This document shows positions 10,264 to 20,628 of a stretch of DNA of 64,000 nucleotides, in pieces. The notes beneath the pieces were generated by a model that saw only the letters and a list, made by a program, of their open reading frames with translations, was not told the origin of the DNA and searched no databases. The stretch is from positions 23,086,501 through 23,150,500 of the forward strand of contig CM075344.1 in NCBI GenBank assembly GCA_037693485.1, given 5' to 3'. The translations under genes and the position numbers were made by a program. The number at the start of each line of letters is the position of its first letter. Within the stretch, counting starts at the first letter, position 1. This DNA comes from Kitagawia praeruptora. Lineage: Eukaryota > Streptophyta > Magnoliopsida > Apiales > Apiaceae.

Positions 10264-10281
10264 TGGCACCGCTTCCGGGGA
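10264..10281 (+). promoter_or_regulatory. Primer binding site of the gypsy-type element
   Basis: TGGCACCGCTTCCGGGGA begins 6 bp after the 5' LTR. It matches the position and general form (TGGCGCCGTTGCCGGGG) of PBSs in Athila/Tat-like elements. The C-for-T and A-for-G differences may reflect decay or a different primer tRNA. Confidence 0.65.
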
Positions 10282-10418
10282 TCATCGGTGTTTTATTTTT
10301 GGTTTATGTGCTTGTCAATAGTGGTCGTTAGAGTTCACTGACTCGGATTTCTTTTTCTCATCTATTCTTGTAGTTCGTTGGTGTTTCAGGTACTTGTCAG
10401 AGAGCGTTGACGTTGAAG

Positions 10419-11411
10419 ATGGATTTTCTAACTTACTATGGAGTTCAGCAGGTGGCTAGTGTTTGTGAGCTATGTGCGGGCGCACATGAGACGTATCAGT
10501 GCTGGAGCAACCAGGGTGGTATTCAACAGCCTCAGCAATGTGAGCAGTGTTTGGGCGTTCATGATCCCTCACAAGATTGTTACTACGGAGGATTTGATCC
10601 ATATGTCAGTTATGAGGAGCAACCGTATTTTCAATATCATCCTCAACAGTACCAGCAAGATGTTCCAGATATGTCATATGTCTTTGGTAGTGAAGAGTTT
10701 CAACATCAGCAACCTACTCCTAATTTTCAATCAGATGAGGTTGATGATTTGAAGGAGATTAGGAAGGAGCTTAGGATGCTTATAAAGAGTCATGAGAAGT
10801 CTATCAAATCTATGGGGACACTTGCTGCTCAAGTTTTGAGAGCCTTGGAACAAGAGAATCAACAATTCATGCTAGAAGCAATTCCAGAGAATAACAATGT
10901 CTTGGAGCGAGGTACTGCATGCTTAATTAAGGAAGACAAATTCCAAGAGGAGATTAGCGTTCACAAGCCATGTGAGGAATTTGATCATGCTAGGATGGTG
11001 GATGATTTGGAAAGGGCACTATTTGGGACAGATACTGTTGAACTGCAGAAATTTCAAGAATTGGTATGTGCGTACCAAGAGGCTGATGAACATGGGAAAG
11101 ATGCAGGTCTTCTACTTGTCTCAGAGTTTAAAGATGGAGGTAGCACATTAGAGCCAATGGAGGAAGTTTTCTTTGAGAAACCAAAGGCTTCAGCAACTTA
11201 CATTTACCCTCCTCCATTATATTCAAGCGAAGCCCGCGAAGGTGTGTTGTTCTACAAATTGACAGATTTTGGGTCAACAGATGAAGGCATTGGAAGGGGA
11301 TATAGTTGCTACATGAATAAGCCAAGCGAGGAGAAAGGGCAGATAGTGTGCCGCCGTGATGACGATGAAGTATCGCGAAGAGAGGACCATGCCAACTATT
11401 ATCATCCTTAA
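10419..11411 (+). CDS. Gag-like protein of the non-autonomous gypsy-type element
   Basis: The ATG at 10419 (MDFLTYYGVQQ) opens a frame of 330 residues that ends with a TAA at 11409-11411. Near the N-terminus are two Cys/His clusters, CELCAGAHETYQC (about residues 17-29) and CEQCLGVHDPSQDC (about 42-55), of the kind seen as C-x2-C-x3-H-x4-C knuckles at the C-terminus of Athila/Tat Gag. A Gln/Tyr/Pro-rich stretch follows, then a coiled-coil-like segment DDLKEIRKELRMLIKSHEKSIKSMGTL (about 112-138), which matches the helix that follows the knuckles in that family. The C-terminal half is acidic and unrecognised. The capsid domain proper is missing, so this is a C-terminal Gag remnant fused to other sequence. 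It is the only ORF in the element and is uninterrupted. Confidence 0.6.
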   Translation: MDFLTYYGVQQVASVCELCAGAHETYQCWSNQGGIQQPQQCEQCLGVHDPSQDCYYGGFDPYVSYEEQPYFQYHPQQYQQDVPDMSYVFGSEEFQHQQPTPNFQSDEVDDLKEIRKELRMLIKSHEKSIKSMGTLAAQVLRALEQENQQFMLEAIPENNNVLERGTACLIKEDKFQEEISVHKPCEEFDHARMVDDLERALFGTDTVELQKFQELVCAYQEADEHGKDAGLLLVSEFKDGGSTLEPMEEVFFEKPKASATYIYPPPLYSSEAREGVLFYKLTDFGSTDEGIGRGYSCYMNKPSEEKGQIVCRRDDDEVSRREDHANYYHP

Positions 11412-13349
11412 TGGAGGCTTGGAAGTAACGTCAAACTATTGACGTTAAACGAGCGCTTCTTGGGAGGCAACCCAAGCATTGTTGTATACTGGTATGTTTT
11501 CTACTTTCTCTCATATTTACTTCCATTCAATGAGGACATTGAATTTTTCAAGTTTGGGGTGGTTTGAGGGATAAGTAGTGTATTAGTAGTTGTTGTTGTA
11601 TTATGTGTTCATGTATGATTTCATACGTTGCATATTAGTAGTAGTAAATTATGCATTTATGTTCTTGTTATCTACGGTTTGCTTCATATAGGACATTCTG
11701 TTTTTTTTTGTTTTTTATTTTTTTATTTTTTATTTTCGTATATCATGTGAGTTCATAATAGTTTGCATTTACACCCATGCTTGATAGGGATTTTGTGTTG
11801 TTGACGCTTTTGATTGAGAAGTGATATGCTTTGTTCTTGTGCACACACATACACTAGTAAGTTGAAGCTTGTAGACTTATTGAATGTTGTAAGTAATTAG
11901 AAGGACATGAATATGTGCAAGATGATTTAGTTTGCATGCTTTGAATACAAGTAGGTGCATTAGAGAGATTTTTGCTTGGGATTGAGTATGTTTTTCCACC
12001 AAGTGAGATTTTGAGCCTTATTGCATATTTTTTGCAATTTATTCGTTTGCTTGAGTGTCGACAGATTGTTTGCATTGCTATAAGTTGTTTGAGGTTTTTC
12101 TTAAAATGCATGACATTATTTGACGATTAAAATGATAAAGGCATTTAGGAATAACCGTATATTTTCCCATATTACCACACCATATTTACATGATCAATTA
12201 GTTAACCCGTTGAGCTTAATCCTATTTTTTCGGTGACATACCACATTACTTGCCTAGACCTTTTTCTTGTATTGGCCTTACATTAATTTGAACCCACATT
12301 GTCAAAGGCTAGTAGAGTGCTTAAGGGAGTAATAAGGTGTGCAAAGAAGGGTTATTATTGATCATAATTTTGGGGGAAATATTGAATATTGGGTTTGGTT
12401 GTTTACTTGATAGTCGACATGTGTAATAAATTTGTGGGATCATTGTTATTGTTCATATTATTGTTTTATTTAGCTCTCGAAAAAAGAAAAAAAGAAAGAA
12501 AAAAAACAAAAAAAGGAAAAAAAATATTATGAGAGCATATTTGTGTTTATTGTGATCCTACTTCAGTCGACTAGTCGAGTGTTTTTGTTGGAAGAATAAT
12601 AGATTATGTGGGGGGGGGGAAGTAGGGTGTTGTGTATGATATTATAGTTCTTACTAGCTTTTGACACTTCACCTCTTTTGGCTTATTTGACATACCTTGT
12701 CCCTAGCCCCGTTATAACCCAAATTAAGACCTTTTGATTATCGTCATTGATGTATGTTGTGTTAAGAGTTAGATTGATACCAAATGTCAAGCATGTTTAT
12801 GATTTTGTTGGAATTGAGTGATACACTTACCCTTGTTCTTGAGTGAATATTCTTTTGTGAGTGGATTGTGAGTGTTTACTTGTTTTTGCGTATGAGATCC
12901 CGAGTTTTGTCTCAAAGATGTACTCTTGTAGGCTTAGCATGTTTACTAACTTATTCTTACATTTGACATGGACCTGTGAGAACTTATGCATGTTCATTGA
13001 GTAGGCTATGTGAATACTTGCACTTTCGACACCAAGACATTGCGTTATTACTTTGATTCTTAAGTTGATATGACATGAGAGGATTTGAAGGTATGGTAGG
13101 ATATTAGTACTAGATTATTTGCATTTTCATATTAGTTGCATTCATGCATTGCATTGTATTGGATTTTGTAAGTACATTCGCTATAGGCCCTCACGAGACC
13201 TTACTCGTCCACTAGGGCTGCCTAGGGGTTTAAAGGGCTTGTTGCATATGCCAAATGCAACCGTGGTCACCTACGGAAGTGGTACTAGTTAGTTAGTTAG
13301 TTGTAATTGTTTATGCTTGAGGACAAGCATCGGTTTAAGTTTGGGGGTG
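11412..13349 (+). other. Noncoding 3' interior of the gypsy-type element
   Basis: No ORF of note lies in this 1.9 kb. It holds the conserved TTGGGAGGCAACCCAA palindrome-like motif at 11,459-11,474 and the phrase TTCAATGAGGACATTGAAT with TTTTTCAAGTTTGGGG near 11,525-11,560. A purine tract of A and G lies at 12,478-12,528 and a G9 run at about 12,610. The last 14 bases, TAAGTTTGGGGGTG at 13,336-13,349, form the polypurine tract next to the 3' LTR. Such long spacers after gag/pol are common in Athila/Tat-like elements. Confidence 0.6.
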
Positions 13350-14947
13350 TGATAAGTGGATTTTATATCCACTTGAAACATTCAAAGTCGTCTTAAATTG
13401 ATTGCTTTGGTCTCAAGTTTGTGGTAGTTTTGATGTGTTTTGTTTAATTGTGCAGGTTTGAAGAAATGTCGATTAAAGGTGTTGTTTCCGTCGTTTTTGA
13501 GAGTTGATTTATGATATGGAATGAAGAATGGAGGCTAATGTCAACTACCAAGAAGTATATAAGTCATTAAGGATTAAAGACGGAAGCTCATGCAAAAGGA
13601 ACGGGAAGAAAAAGCTGAAAAATCGAAGAAAAATCAATTTTGGCAGATCGGGGCCGAGCCGTGAGCCTAACTGGCGCCCCAGCGCCGTTTTATGCAGAAT
13701 GGAGTGAGGCTATCAGCCTGATTCGCGCCACCAGCGCGGCAGTGCGCTGCGTGAAATTCCAGTTTTTGCCCTTTTTACTCTTTTGGCCATATCTTGAGTT
13801 CTAGAAGTCCGTTTGAGGCCCGTAAGATGTCCACGCGAAGATAACGAGATTCTCTATCATTCTAAGGTGGTCCAGAGGTCCAATTACGTTTGGAACGTTC
13901 CAGAAAATCTGAAGAAAAGGCAGCTACGAATTTTCCTTTAAAACAGAATCAGTTTAGGAAACGTAATTCTATTATAATTCTGTTTTGGTAGTTCTTGTTG
14001 GACAAGACTTCTAGAGCCTATATAAACACATCCAACCCTTGTAATTTGTATCATTATTAGGAGTATCATTACACACCATTACATATCAATTACTTAGTTT
14101 TATTTGTATCTTTTCATACTTTGTTTTTTTTCATGGTTTCATCAGATCCCTTGATGACGAGAGGTTCAATTATGAACTAATCGTTGTCATGGGATTCTAA
14201 CGGATTTATTTATGGAGTTTAGTATCTTGATGCTTTAAAAGATCTGTGTGTGATGTATATCTTGATATCTTCGTATGGTTGTGATTCATGTGTTTAGATG
14301 TGTCATGAACATCTAATTTGTTAATCTCTTGCTAAACGAGAGTGGATCTTGAGATTTAGAACTTGTCATGCTAGCATAGGATAGGTTGATGTTTTTACAT
14401 CATGATTTGTGGCGTAAATAGAGATATTATGCTGCCCTATGTGATCTAAGTGGATAACTTGTGCTTCAACCTTTATGTTTTCAAATTCTATAGAGATATA
14501 GGGTCTAAGCATAATTGGTGTCTATTCATCTTCTATCTCTTTTGTGGATGTATGTTTAGTTTGGTATACGTATACTGAGAGGTAGCGTGTACTTGTTCCG
14601 TGTTGTCTGATCAGATATCATAACCATTGCATATAGTGATTAAAGGCGTCAGATATAAGCAAAGTATTTAATGAAGTTAGGATTCCATGGTTTATCTTGC
14701 AGAAGTAATTAGATTTCAATTCTTGTTAGTTAATTAATTCGTAGTTTTGTTAATTTGCTTCTTAGTTTAATTTAGTTAGTTAAAACCTTAATTTATTAAT
14801 TGTCTTAGCAGTGAATTAAGATCATACACTGTTGCATAGGTGCGTTTACTGAATTAAAACCATAACCAGATCCCTGTGGGAACGAATTTGGACTTAACCT
14901 TATATATTACTTGTGACCACGTACGCTTGCGTGTTTTAGTGTAAACA
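13350..14947 (+). repeat. 3' LTR of the gypsy-type element (1,598 bp)
   Basis: This is the longer LTR copy. It carries a TATATAAA at 14019-14026 and the 154-bp segment that the 5' LTR has lost (about 14,064-14,217). The third LTR copy at 21,485 also has a version of that segment, so the long form is ancestral. Confidence 0.85.
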
Positions 14948-15236
14948 CTTACCTTCAACGGAGAAGTTCGAATCCGTTTCGTTCGGATATTGATCGGTTT
15001 TGGTTTGACATGGTTTACGTGTTACTGGTTCAACTTTTCATTGGCAAACCAAGAGGTAGATGATAAAATATGGCTCTGTTGGAATCATGAAGTTCATCTT
15101 GAGAAATGATGATCTATACTTGAAAAGGCGGAGACAGTACCTCTTGTTTGTTGCGATAAATCGAATTTCAAAAGCCCATTTATCAATCACATTTTCAGGC
15201 ACACCAGAGACGTCGGACCCACGAAAGTCCCCCTTT

Positions 15237-15359
15237 TTACTCGCCAACAGCCTTGGCGACATTCTGCCAACGATCAGTTATGTCCTTATCATACACAGCC
15301 AGAGCCCTTTCAAAGGCTTTATTCTGCTTTGCTGTCCAAGAGCCAGTACCACGTGAAGA
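15237..15359 (-). pseudogene. RADIALIS-like single-MYB (SANT) gene fragment
   Basis: From ATG 15359 the minus strand reads MSSRGTGSWTAKQNKAFERA and continues LAVYDKDITDRWQNVAKAVG before a stop. This matches the start of RADIALIS-like MYB proteins, small nuclear transcription factors that carry one SANT/MYB repeat with Trp residues at these positions. Proteins of this family are about 80-100 residues. Here the frame ends after about 40 residues, where the family normally continues GKTxEEVKRHYE, so the third helix is missing. The sequence upstream (15,360-15,520) could be its original leader. A Helitron end lies at 15,527 and the gypsy-type element ends at 14,947, so insertions or capture have truncated the gene. 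Confidence 0.75.
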
Positions 15360-15526
15360 CATAGCTACCATGCAAATGAAGAATGAGGTGAAAATTTTAA
15401 GTCCAAGTAGAATGTTTGGAAGTGGCCCCCTCGAGAGGTGCAGGTCCTTGCCCCGCTGCATGAGTGGTAGCTCCCGCTCAAAACTCCTCCGACCAAATTA
15501 TACCCTAGTTTGCTAATTATATATTA

Positions 15527-15885
15527 CTAGTTTATAGCCCGTGCAAAGCACGAGGTACGTTTAAATTTTTAAAATTTATTTATAGTGTAAGATGATATTA
15601 TAAATATTAATTTTAATATATTATTGGAAGAATTCGAACCTTAAATCTTTGCATAAAATGTTTTTAGTATTAAATATAAAATAATATGTTGTTGGCGGGA
15701 ATCGAATCTTAGACCTCTATATATAATAATTTTTAGTATTGTTTTATCTAACGGTCATGATCTATTTGAATTGAAGATCAACGGTTGTGAATGCGGGATA
15801 ACCAAAATTGAGGGGATAACCAAAAAGTAGTGGTTAACCAAACTACAAATTATACCTCCTTTCACTTATTATAATATAGTATAGA
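15527..15885 (-). mobile_element. Short complete non-autonomous Helitron (359 bp)
   Basis: On the minus strand the 5' terminus is TCTATACTATATTATAATAA (TC at 15885-15884), the classic plant Helitron start. The 3' terminus is the hairpin CGTGCTTTGCACG followed by GGCTATAAACTAG ending at 15527. The flanks are A on the 5' side and T on the 3' side of that strand, as expected for insertion into AT without a TSD. It has no ORF. The short AATCGAATCTTAGACCTC segment inside is shared with the other Helitrons in the window. Confidence 0.8.
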
Positions 15886-15989
15886 TTATTAGTATAGAAG
15901 CATGTCATCGTAGATCAACATATGTATTCGTAGTCTTTTTTTGATTAAATTGTAATAAAAGAATTATAATTGTAAAAGGATTTTTTTTT

Positions 15990-16396
15990 ATTTTATAAAA
16001 TAACATAGAATTCTAGGGAAAATAGAAGTTTTGGGGGTACAAACCAAATTTGGTACAAAGTAGTACATTAAAAAGGGGTTTTGCTTATTAATAAAGGTTA
16101 TATATATAGATTTTATTTATTATGTATTTAAGATTATATTTTAAACAATCAAGAAAACATAACATACCTGGTTCTGATTCTAATAGATATGTTATTTATA
16201 CAATTCAGTAAGATTATAGTAAAAGAATTATCATTATAACAAAATATCAAACAATTTTTTTAGAAAATAATATGAATTCTAGGGGAGTGGGAATCTGTGA
16301 TGAAACCAAAATAAGGGTGCAACCAAATTTGTTACGAAATACCATTAAACAGGGATTTATTAATAAAGGTAATAGATTCGTTAGTGTTTTATAAAA
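15990..16396 (-). mobile_element. Helitron 5'-end remnants
   Basis: Two minus-strand Helitron-like 5' ends are visible near 16,062-16,110 and 16,325-16,378. Each shows ACCAAATTTGGTAC or similar, then TACCATTAAA, then TTATTAATAAAGG and ATAGAT on the + strand. No matching 3' ends could be paired. The 9 bp at 16388-16396 are the left TSD of the adjacent MULE. Confidence 0.45.
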
Positions 16397-17873
16397 GAGT
16401 AAATTTCAGGGTGGTGGTTAAATTTTATCCCAATTTTCAAAATGTTAGTCGTGTTATCAAATTTTCAAAATGTTGGCTGATGTTTCCCTCCACATTTCAA
16501 AAAGGTGCCTCACGTTAAGTTCCATTATATCGCGCCATTAACTTTAAATAATCATACGTTTTTAAGGGTATTTTAGGAAAATCATTTATTATACATACAA
16601 AAAACTGTTAAGATAATCCCTCCCCCTTTTCTCAACGATTAAAGCCTCATCTCTGCCACTCTACCATTAATCATCCAAAAAACCCGAATTTTGGTAACCT
16701 TCAATTCGTTTTTGAATTTGATTTTAGTCGCGACGGCGTTGGATGAAAGAGGAAGTTGTGGGTTGTTAGTGAAGTAGGAGAGGAGAAAGGAGTGCAGTGG
16801 TGGGCGTAGTTGTGGGTTGAATTGAAGGGGAAGTAGAGACTGGTGTATCGAGAGAGAGAGGGTGGGAAGGGATGAGAAGGATGTGGGTTGTTGAAAGGCA
16901 AGCGTTGGTGTTGAATGGCGGTGGCTGAAGAAAAGGGGCGGCTGTGGCGAGGTGGATTATTGATCGAAGTGGTGAAGGTGAACAGAGGTTGAGTGATGGG
17001 AGATGGCGGTGGTGTTGTTGGGAAAGTGAGGCGGTGGTGAAAAGAGGAAACAACAACTAGATTTTAGTAATTTATGTATCAAGAGATGAGGTTGAATGGG
17101 TAATTGTAAAGATCTTCTAAAAAAAAATAAAAAAAAATTGGGTGAAAACCTCTCTGTAGAAGGATTCATCACATACTGACCTTTGGGTTATAGTTTTCGG
17201 TAGTTGCCCAGCATCTACGAATTTCAGTAGCATAGTTTGGTAGAGTGGAGACGGTGAAGGAGGAGCAGATGAGCGGTGGTGGCATCGCGACCACACAAGT
17301 TATATATATATATACAGAGTCCTACTCAACAACAAACCAAAATTAACTACAAACTACAAACCAAAACCAATTTAATATTTCAAGCTAATCTAATAATCAA
17401 ATTAGGAGTACCCTAATACAAAAAATGTATAATAATCTACCCTCTATTCAGCAAAAAAAATACTGTTCACTGCTGACGTGGTAGTGACATCAACAGTGAA
17501 CAGTAAATTTTATTTTTATTTTGCTGAGTATTGGTCACTTAATTTATGACATTTTTTTGTGAAGGTGCCCCTGGCGGGGCCCTTAGAATAAATGAAATAT
17601 AAAATATTTAGTGTCGGTTTGTAGTTTGCATTTAAAGATTGGTTTGTATTTGAGCAAAAGCCTATATATATACATATACAATATTTATATGACCGGTGTA
17701 TTTTCTTGAAAATCCAATTTTACCCCTGCTCCGTTAGAGCTATTAGGAGGGATTTAACAGGAGAGACCTTTTTGAAATGCAGAGGGAAACATCAGCCAAT
17801 ATTTTGAAAATCTGATAATGGCCAACATTTTGAAAATTCCGGTAAAGTTTAGCCACCACCCTGAAATTTATTC
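16397..17873. mobile_element. Non-autonomous Mutator-like element (1,477 bp)
   Basis: A perfect 9-bp TSD, tttataaaa, lies at 16388-16396 and 17874-17882. The inverted termini start GAGTAAATTTCAGGGTGGTGG on the left and GAATAAATTTCAGGGTGGTGG on the right strand complement, and similarity continues for about 125 bp. A 9-bp TSD with long TIRs starting with G is the hallmark of Mutator-like elements. Each TIR holds two copies of TTTTCAAAATGTTGGC-like sequence. The interior has no transposase. At 16,690-17,060 it holds a strand-biased purine-rich stretch with several overlapping minus-strand ORFs of low-complexity Ser/Pro/Thr composition, which could be a captured gene piece but is not recognised. 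Confidence 0.85.
17315..17665. mobile_element. Possible MITE nested in the MULE
   Basis: Imperfect inverted ends of about 45 bp flank this block: AACAAACCAAAATTAACTAC and CTACAAACTACAAACC near 17,330-17,368, against GGTTTGTAGTTTGC and TTGGTTTGTATTTGAGC near 17,617-17,655. TATATATA runs lie just outside. Inside, TACTGTTCACTGCTGACGT (about 17,461) faces ACATCAACAGTGAACAGTA as a hairpin of about 19 bp. No clear TSD beyond TA could be set. Confidence 0.4.
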
Positions 17874-17979
17874 TTTATAAAATGTTATACGATTAGACTA
17901 CATATTGGTTGGTATTTTTCAATAATTTATATCAAGTAACCCTAGATTGTACACAGTATTCGTTGGTTTTCTACCCTCT

Positions 17980-18425
17980 TTTTGTTGGTGATTTTGTATC
18001 GTTGGCTTTTTCGGGTAAAAAAGAATTATAATTATCATAAAAATTCTATTTTTAATTCTTTCTAAAGGAACATAGTATTATATAGAAATATGATTCTATT
18101 AAAAAAATTTAAAAATAAAAGAATTATAATTAAAATAGGATTTTTATTTTTATTCTATTTTTTAAAAACAAAATAGAATTCTAGGGAAAATAGGATTTTA
18201 GAGGTGAAACCAAATTTTAGGTACCACTAAAATAGGGTTTCACTTATTAATAAAGGATATAGATTCTATTTTTTAAAAACCAACATAGAATTCTAGAGAA
18301 AATAGGATTTTAGTGGTGAAACCAAAATATAGAGCGAACCAAATTTTAGGAGATGAAACCAAAATATAGTGCGAACCAAATTTTAGGTACCATTAAAAGA
18401 GAGTTTGGCTTAGGTTATAGATAAG
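17980..18425 (-). mobile_element. Helitron-family 5'-end remnants
   Basis: The minus-strand 5' end sequence of the family (TCTATATCCTTTATTAATAA) is seen ending at 18,256. A related one, TCTATAACCTAAGCCAAAC, ends near 18,421. Between them the phrase GAACCAAATTTTAGG occurs twice with GTGAAACCAAAATATAG. No coding sequence is present. Confidence 0.4.
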
Positions 18426-18690
18426 TCCGGTCGATTTGATTTCGAATGTGCAATCTATAGAATTATATTAAAGTCGAAATATTAAAAATTGAAATTTTTA
18501 TGATTTTCGGTTTTTTATTCTAATTGATAAATATTAAAATAATGTTATTAATATTAATTAGTCGAATGCCTTTTCTAATTAAAATGCGTTAATTTTTAAT
18601 TAAAGATATTACATTGTATAAATAGAAAAGATCAATTATACCACATTTTCCAATCATTAATATTCATTTTCTAATTAAAATATGTTACCT
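18426..18690. repeat. Dispersed AT-rich repeat, copy 1
   Basis: This stretch matches 35,335-35,590 in the same orientation with many point differences. Shared blocks include TTATATTAAAGTCGAAATAT, TATTCTAATT(G/A)ATAAATATT and TTTTCCAATCATTAA. It is probably the interior of a Helitron family. Confidence 0.5.
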
Positions 18691-18715
18691 CTCGATCTCT
18701 CTCTTTCCCTCTCTC

Positions 18716-18746
<31 letters not shown>

Positions 18747-18747
18747 C
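18691..18747. repeat. (CT)n microsatellite with (GT)n tail
   Basis: CT-rich tract CTCGATCTCTCTCTTTCCCT and following pure CT units, then GTGTGTGTGT at about 18,750-18,760. Confidence 0.8.
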
Positions 18748-19047
18748 CGTGTGTGTGTGTTATTGAATTAGTAATTAAGCAGATCTTTTGATAATGTTAT
18801 TTATCTGTAAAATTAATTGAATTACATTTAAATGATTAGTGTGTTGTTGAGAGAGATTGAGAGTGTGTTGTTGAAGCAGATGAGAGTGTCTGGTGCGCGA
18901 GGTTCGTATTTGAAGGATTCCGAAAAGGGGGAGATGTGTAAATTTGAAGTAATACCTGGTGCCTAGGTATTGAGAATACTTGAATTCATTCGTTGGTTTC
19001 CTGTGACTTGTAAGTTGGTGTTGTGACTTTTTTCCCTAATTATACAG

Positions 19048-20313
19048 GCCCTAGATTATTCTTTACTGCTCCATCCCTAGTTATTCCAAAAGCTATTACA
19101 AATGCTGGTTTGCAGGCCTCTGAGGTTGATTATTATGAGATAAATGAAGCCTTTTCTGTAAGGGTTCTCACTTTTTGACAATTTAGGAACCTTTGTTATG
19201 TGCACAAGAACTCTACTAACTCACCTTGGAAAGAATGACAAGAATACCTCAAAATTGGGGTGAGTGAACCGAGAATGCCCCATTCTGAAAAGTTGAGCAA
19301 AAATACCTGTTGGGTTACGCATTCACCAAAGGGGTATCCCATTTTATAAAGAATACGCATTCTGTGATGGAGTATCCATAAATATTTTTTTTGAGATACT
19401 CATTCACCAAATGCGTATCCTTTGTAAAATTGGATACCCCTTTGGTGAATGCGTAACCAATCGGGTATTTTTGCTCAACTTTTCAAAAAGAGGTATTTCT
19501 GTCAATTTTTTTCAGAAATGGGGCATTCTTGTCACTCACCCCTCACCTTGTTCGTATAGGTTGTGGCTCTTGCTAATAAAAAGCTCCTTGGGATCAATGA
19601 TGTCAGTCCTCTGAACTTTGCAGTTCTCTTTTAACTTTAGAAGTTTTAGCTTGTCTGCCTCCAATGTGTTATCTAATTTAAATTTTCTCTTAAATTATAT
19701 TATAATCTTAATTCTTACGAATGTAGAAAAAATTGAATGTGCATGGAGGTGCTGGGACATCCACTTGGTTGCAGTGGAGCTCGAATTTTAATCACATTAC
19801 TCGGGGTATACAGATTCTTTTACTTCTATATAGCGTCCTACTTTGAGCAGTATTGACCATGATATAATCATTTATAACCCTGAGATATTTGTGATAATGT
19901 ATGACACTTATACAATCTTAATTGATCAACCTCTGCACAACATTTGACATATACTATTAGAAGCAATTAGGCATTCTGTGGTTTTGATAATATGTATGCT
20001 TGCTCAAGAGAAGAATCTTTGATATTTCACTATTATAAATGTTGCATATTATATTATCTTTTTGCTCGCTGTGGCCTCCAAAGATACCACAAAATGACCT
20101 GTGGGTCCAAATGTTGTCAATTGTTTCTTACATATATAATGATATTGGTCATTTTGTCTTTAGTTTTCTGTCTAGGAACAAGTTTTCGGTATCTGTGTCT
20201 GAGTTAAGGTGTATCATGTGCAAGTATTGAGACAAAACAATGCTAAAATTGGCATTGCTGGAATTTGCAATGGGGGATGAGGAGCTTCTGCTCTAGTTCT
20301 GGAAGTCATGTAA
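19048..20313 (+). pseudogene. Acetoacetyl-CoA thiolase (AACT) 3' gene fragment with introns
   Basis: Four exon-like segments match the C-terminal part of plant cytosolic acetoacetyl-CoA thiolase, the first enzyme of the mevalonate pathway. Exon 1 (19048-19157) reads TAPSLVIPKAITNAGLQASE then VDYYEINEAFS. Exon 2 (19560 to about 19602) reads VVALANKKLLGIN. Exon 3 (19727-19805) holds LNVHGGA and then, in another frame, GHPLGCSGARILITLLG, because about 8 bp are missing at the junction. Exon 4 (about 20228-20313) reads AKIGIAGICNGG, a TGA where Gly is expected, then GASALVLEVM and TAA. The catalytic His (NEAF/GHP region) and the C-terminal CNGGGGAS motif are recognisable. Introns begin GTAAGG and end in AG, so this was copied as genomic DNA and not as a processed cDNA. 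The first two thirds of the gene are absent. Confidence 0.8.
19229..19541. mobile_element. Fold-back MULE-type MITE in the thiolase intron (313 bp)
   Basis: A perfect 9-bp TSD, ctcaccttg, lies at 19220-19228 and 19542-19550. Most of the element is an inverted repeat. GTTACGCATTCACCAAAGG near 19,315 is answered by CCTTTGGTGAATGCGTAAC near 19,440, and TGACAAGAAT near the left end by ATTCTTGTCA near the right end. The 9-bp TSD and G at the termini suggest mobilisation by a Mutator-like transposase. It sits between thiolase exons 1 and 2. Confidence 0.8.
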
Positions 20314-20628
20314 GCCATTTATAATTTTATGCTAAGTAGGCATGTTCATAATATTGCTCTATGTATGGATTATCATCCTTACAGATAGGCAAATCACCTG
20401 GAATTAGTAAAAAAATCCTCAGTAGAATCTGATAGATTTTGAAACAGATTCTGGATTTTATACTTCTAGTTCTGTTGTTCATAACTCTGTACGAGCAAAA
20501 AGCTAAAAGACACCTCATGTATTAGGACAATTTAGATCTTACCTTTTCTATCTCTTTGATCATAGTTTTCAATCAATTTCAATGAAATAATGACCATGTA
20601 TATCTCTCTTCTTAATGTGCTTTTACAG

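Larger units (their letters stand above)
8814..14947 (+). mobile_element. Complete non-autonomous Ty3/gypsy-type LTR retrotransposon (6.1 kb)
   Basis: LTRs at 8814-10257 and 13350-14947 both begin TGATAAGTGG and end GTAAACA. The element is bounded by a perfect 5-bp TSD, cttac, at 8809-8813 and 14948-14952. A PBS-like site follows the left LTR and a G-rich PPT precedes the right one. The interior (3.1 kb) has one gag-like ORF and no protease, RT, RNase H or integrase motif, so the element must have used enzymes from a relative. Two features are typical of Athila/Tat-like plant gypsy elements: the motif TTGGGAGGCAACCCAA after the ORF (11,459-11,474), and GAGGACAAGC followed by TTTAAGTTTGGGGGTG before the right LTR. 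The LTRs differ at a modest number of sites, so the insertion is older than copia A or C. Confidence 0.85.

Noticed and set aside
15038..15262. Minus-strand ORF downstream of the RADIALIS-like fragment
   Set aside because: It overlaps the end of the MYB frame in another frame and shows no similarity to the missing part of the protein.
16701..17172. Three overlapping minus-strand ORFs in the MULE
   Set aside because: Low-complexity Ser/Pro/Thr translations caused by the purine-rich + strand. They may mark a captured gene piece, but none can be supported as a gene.
19411..19614. Plus-strand ORF across the fold-back MITE
   Set aside because: It translates the MITE arm and runs into thiolase exon 2 in a non-thiolase frame.
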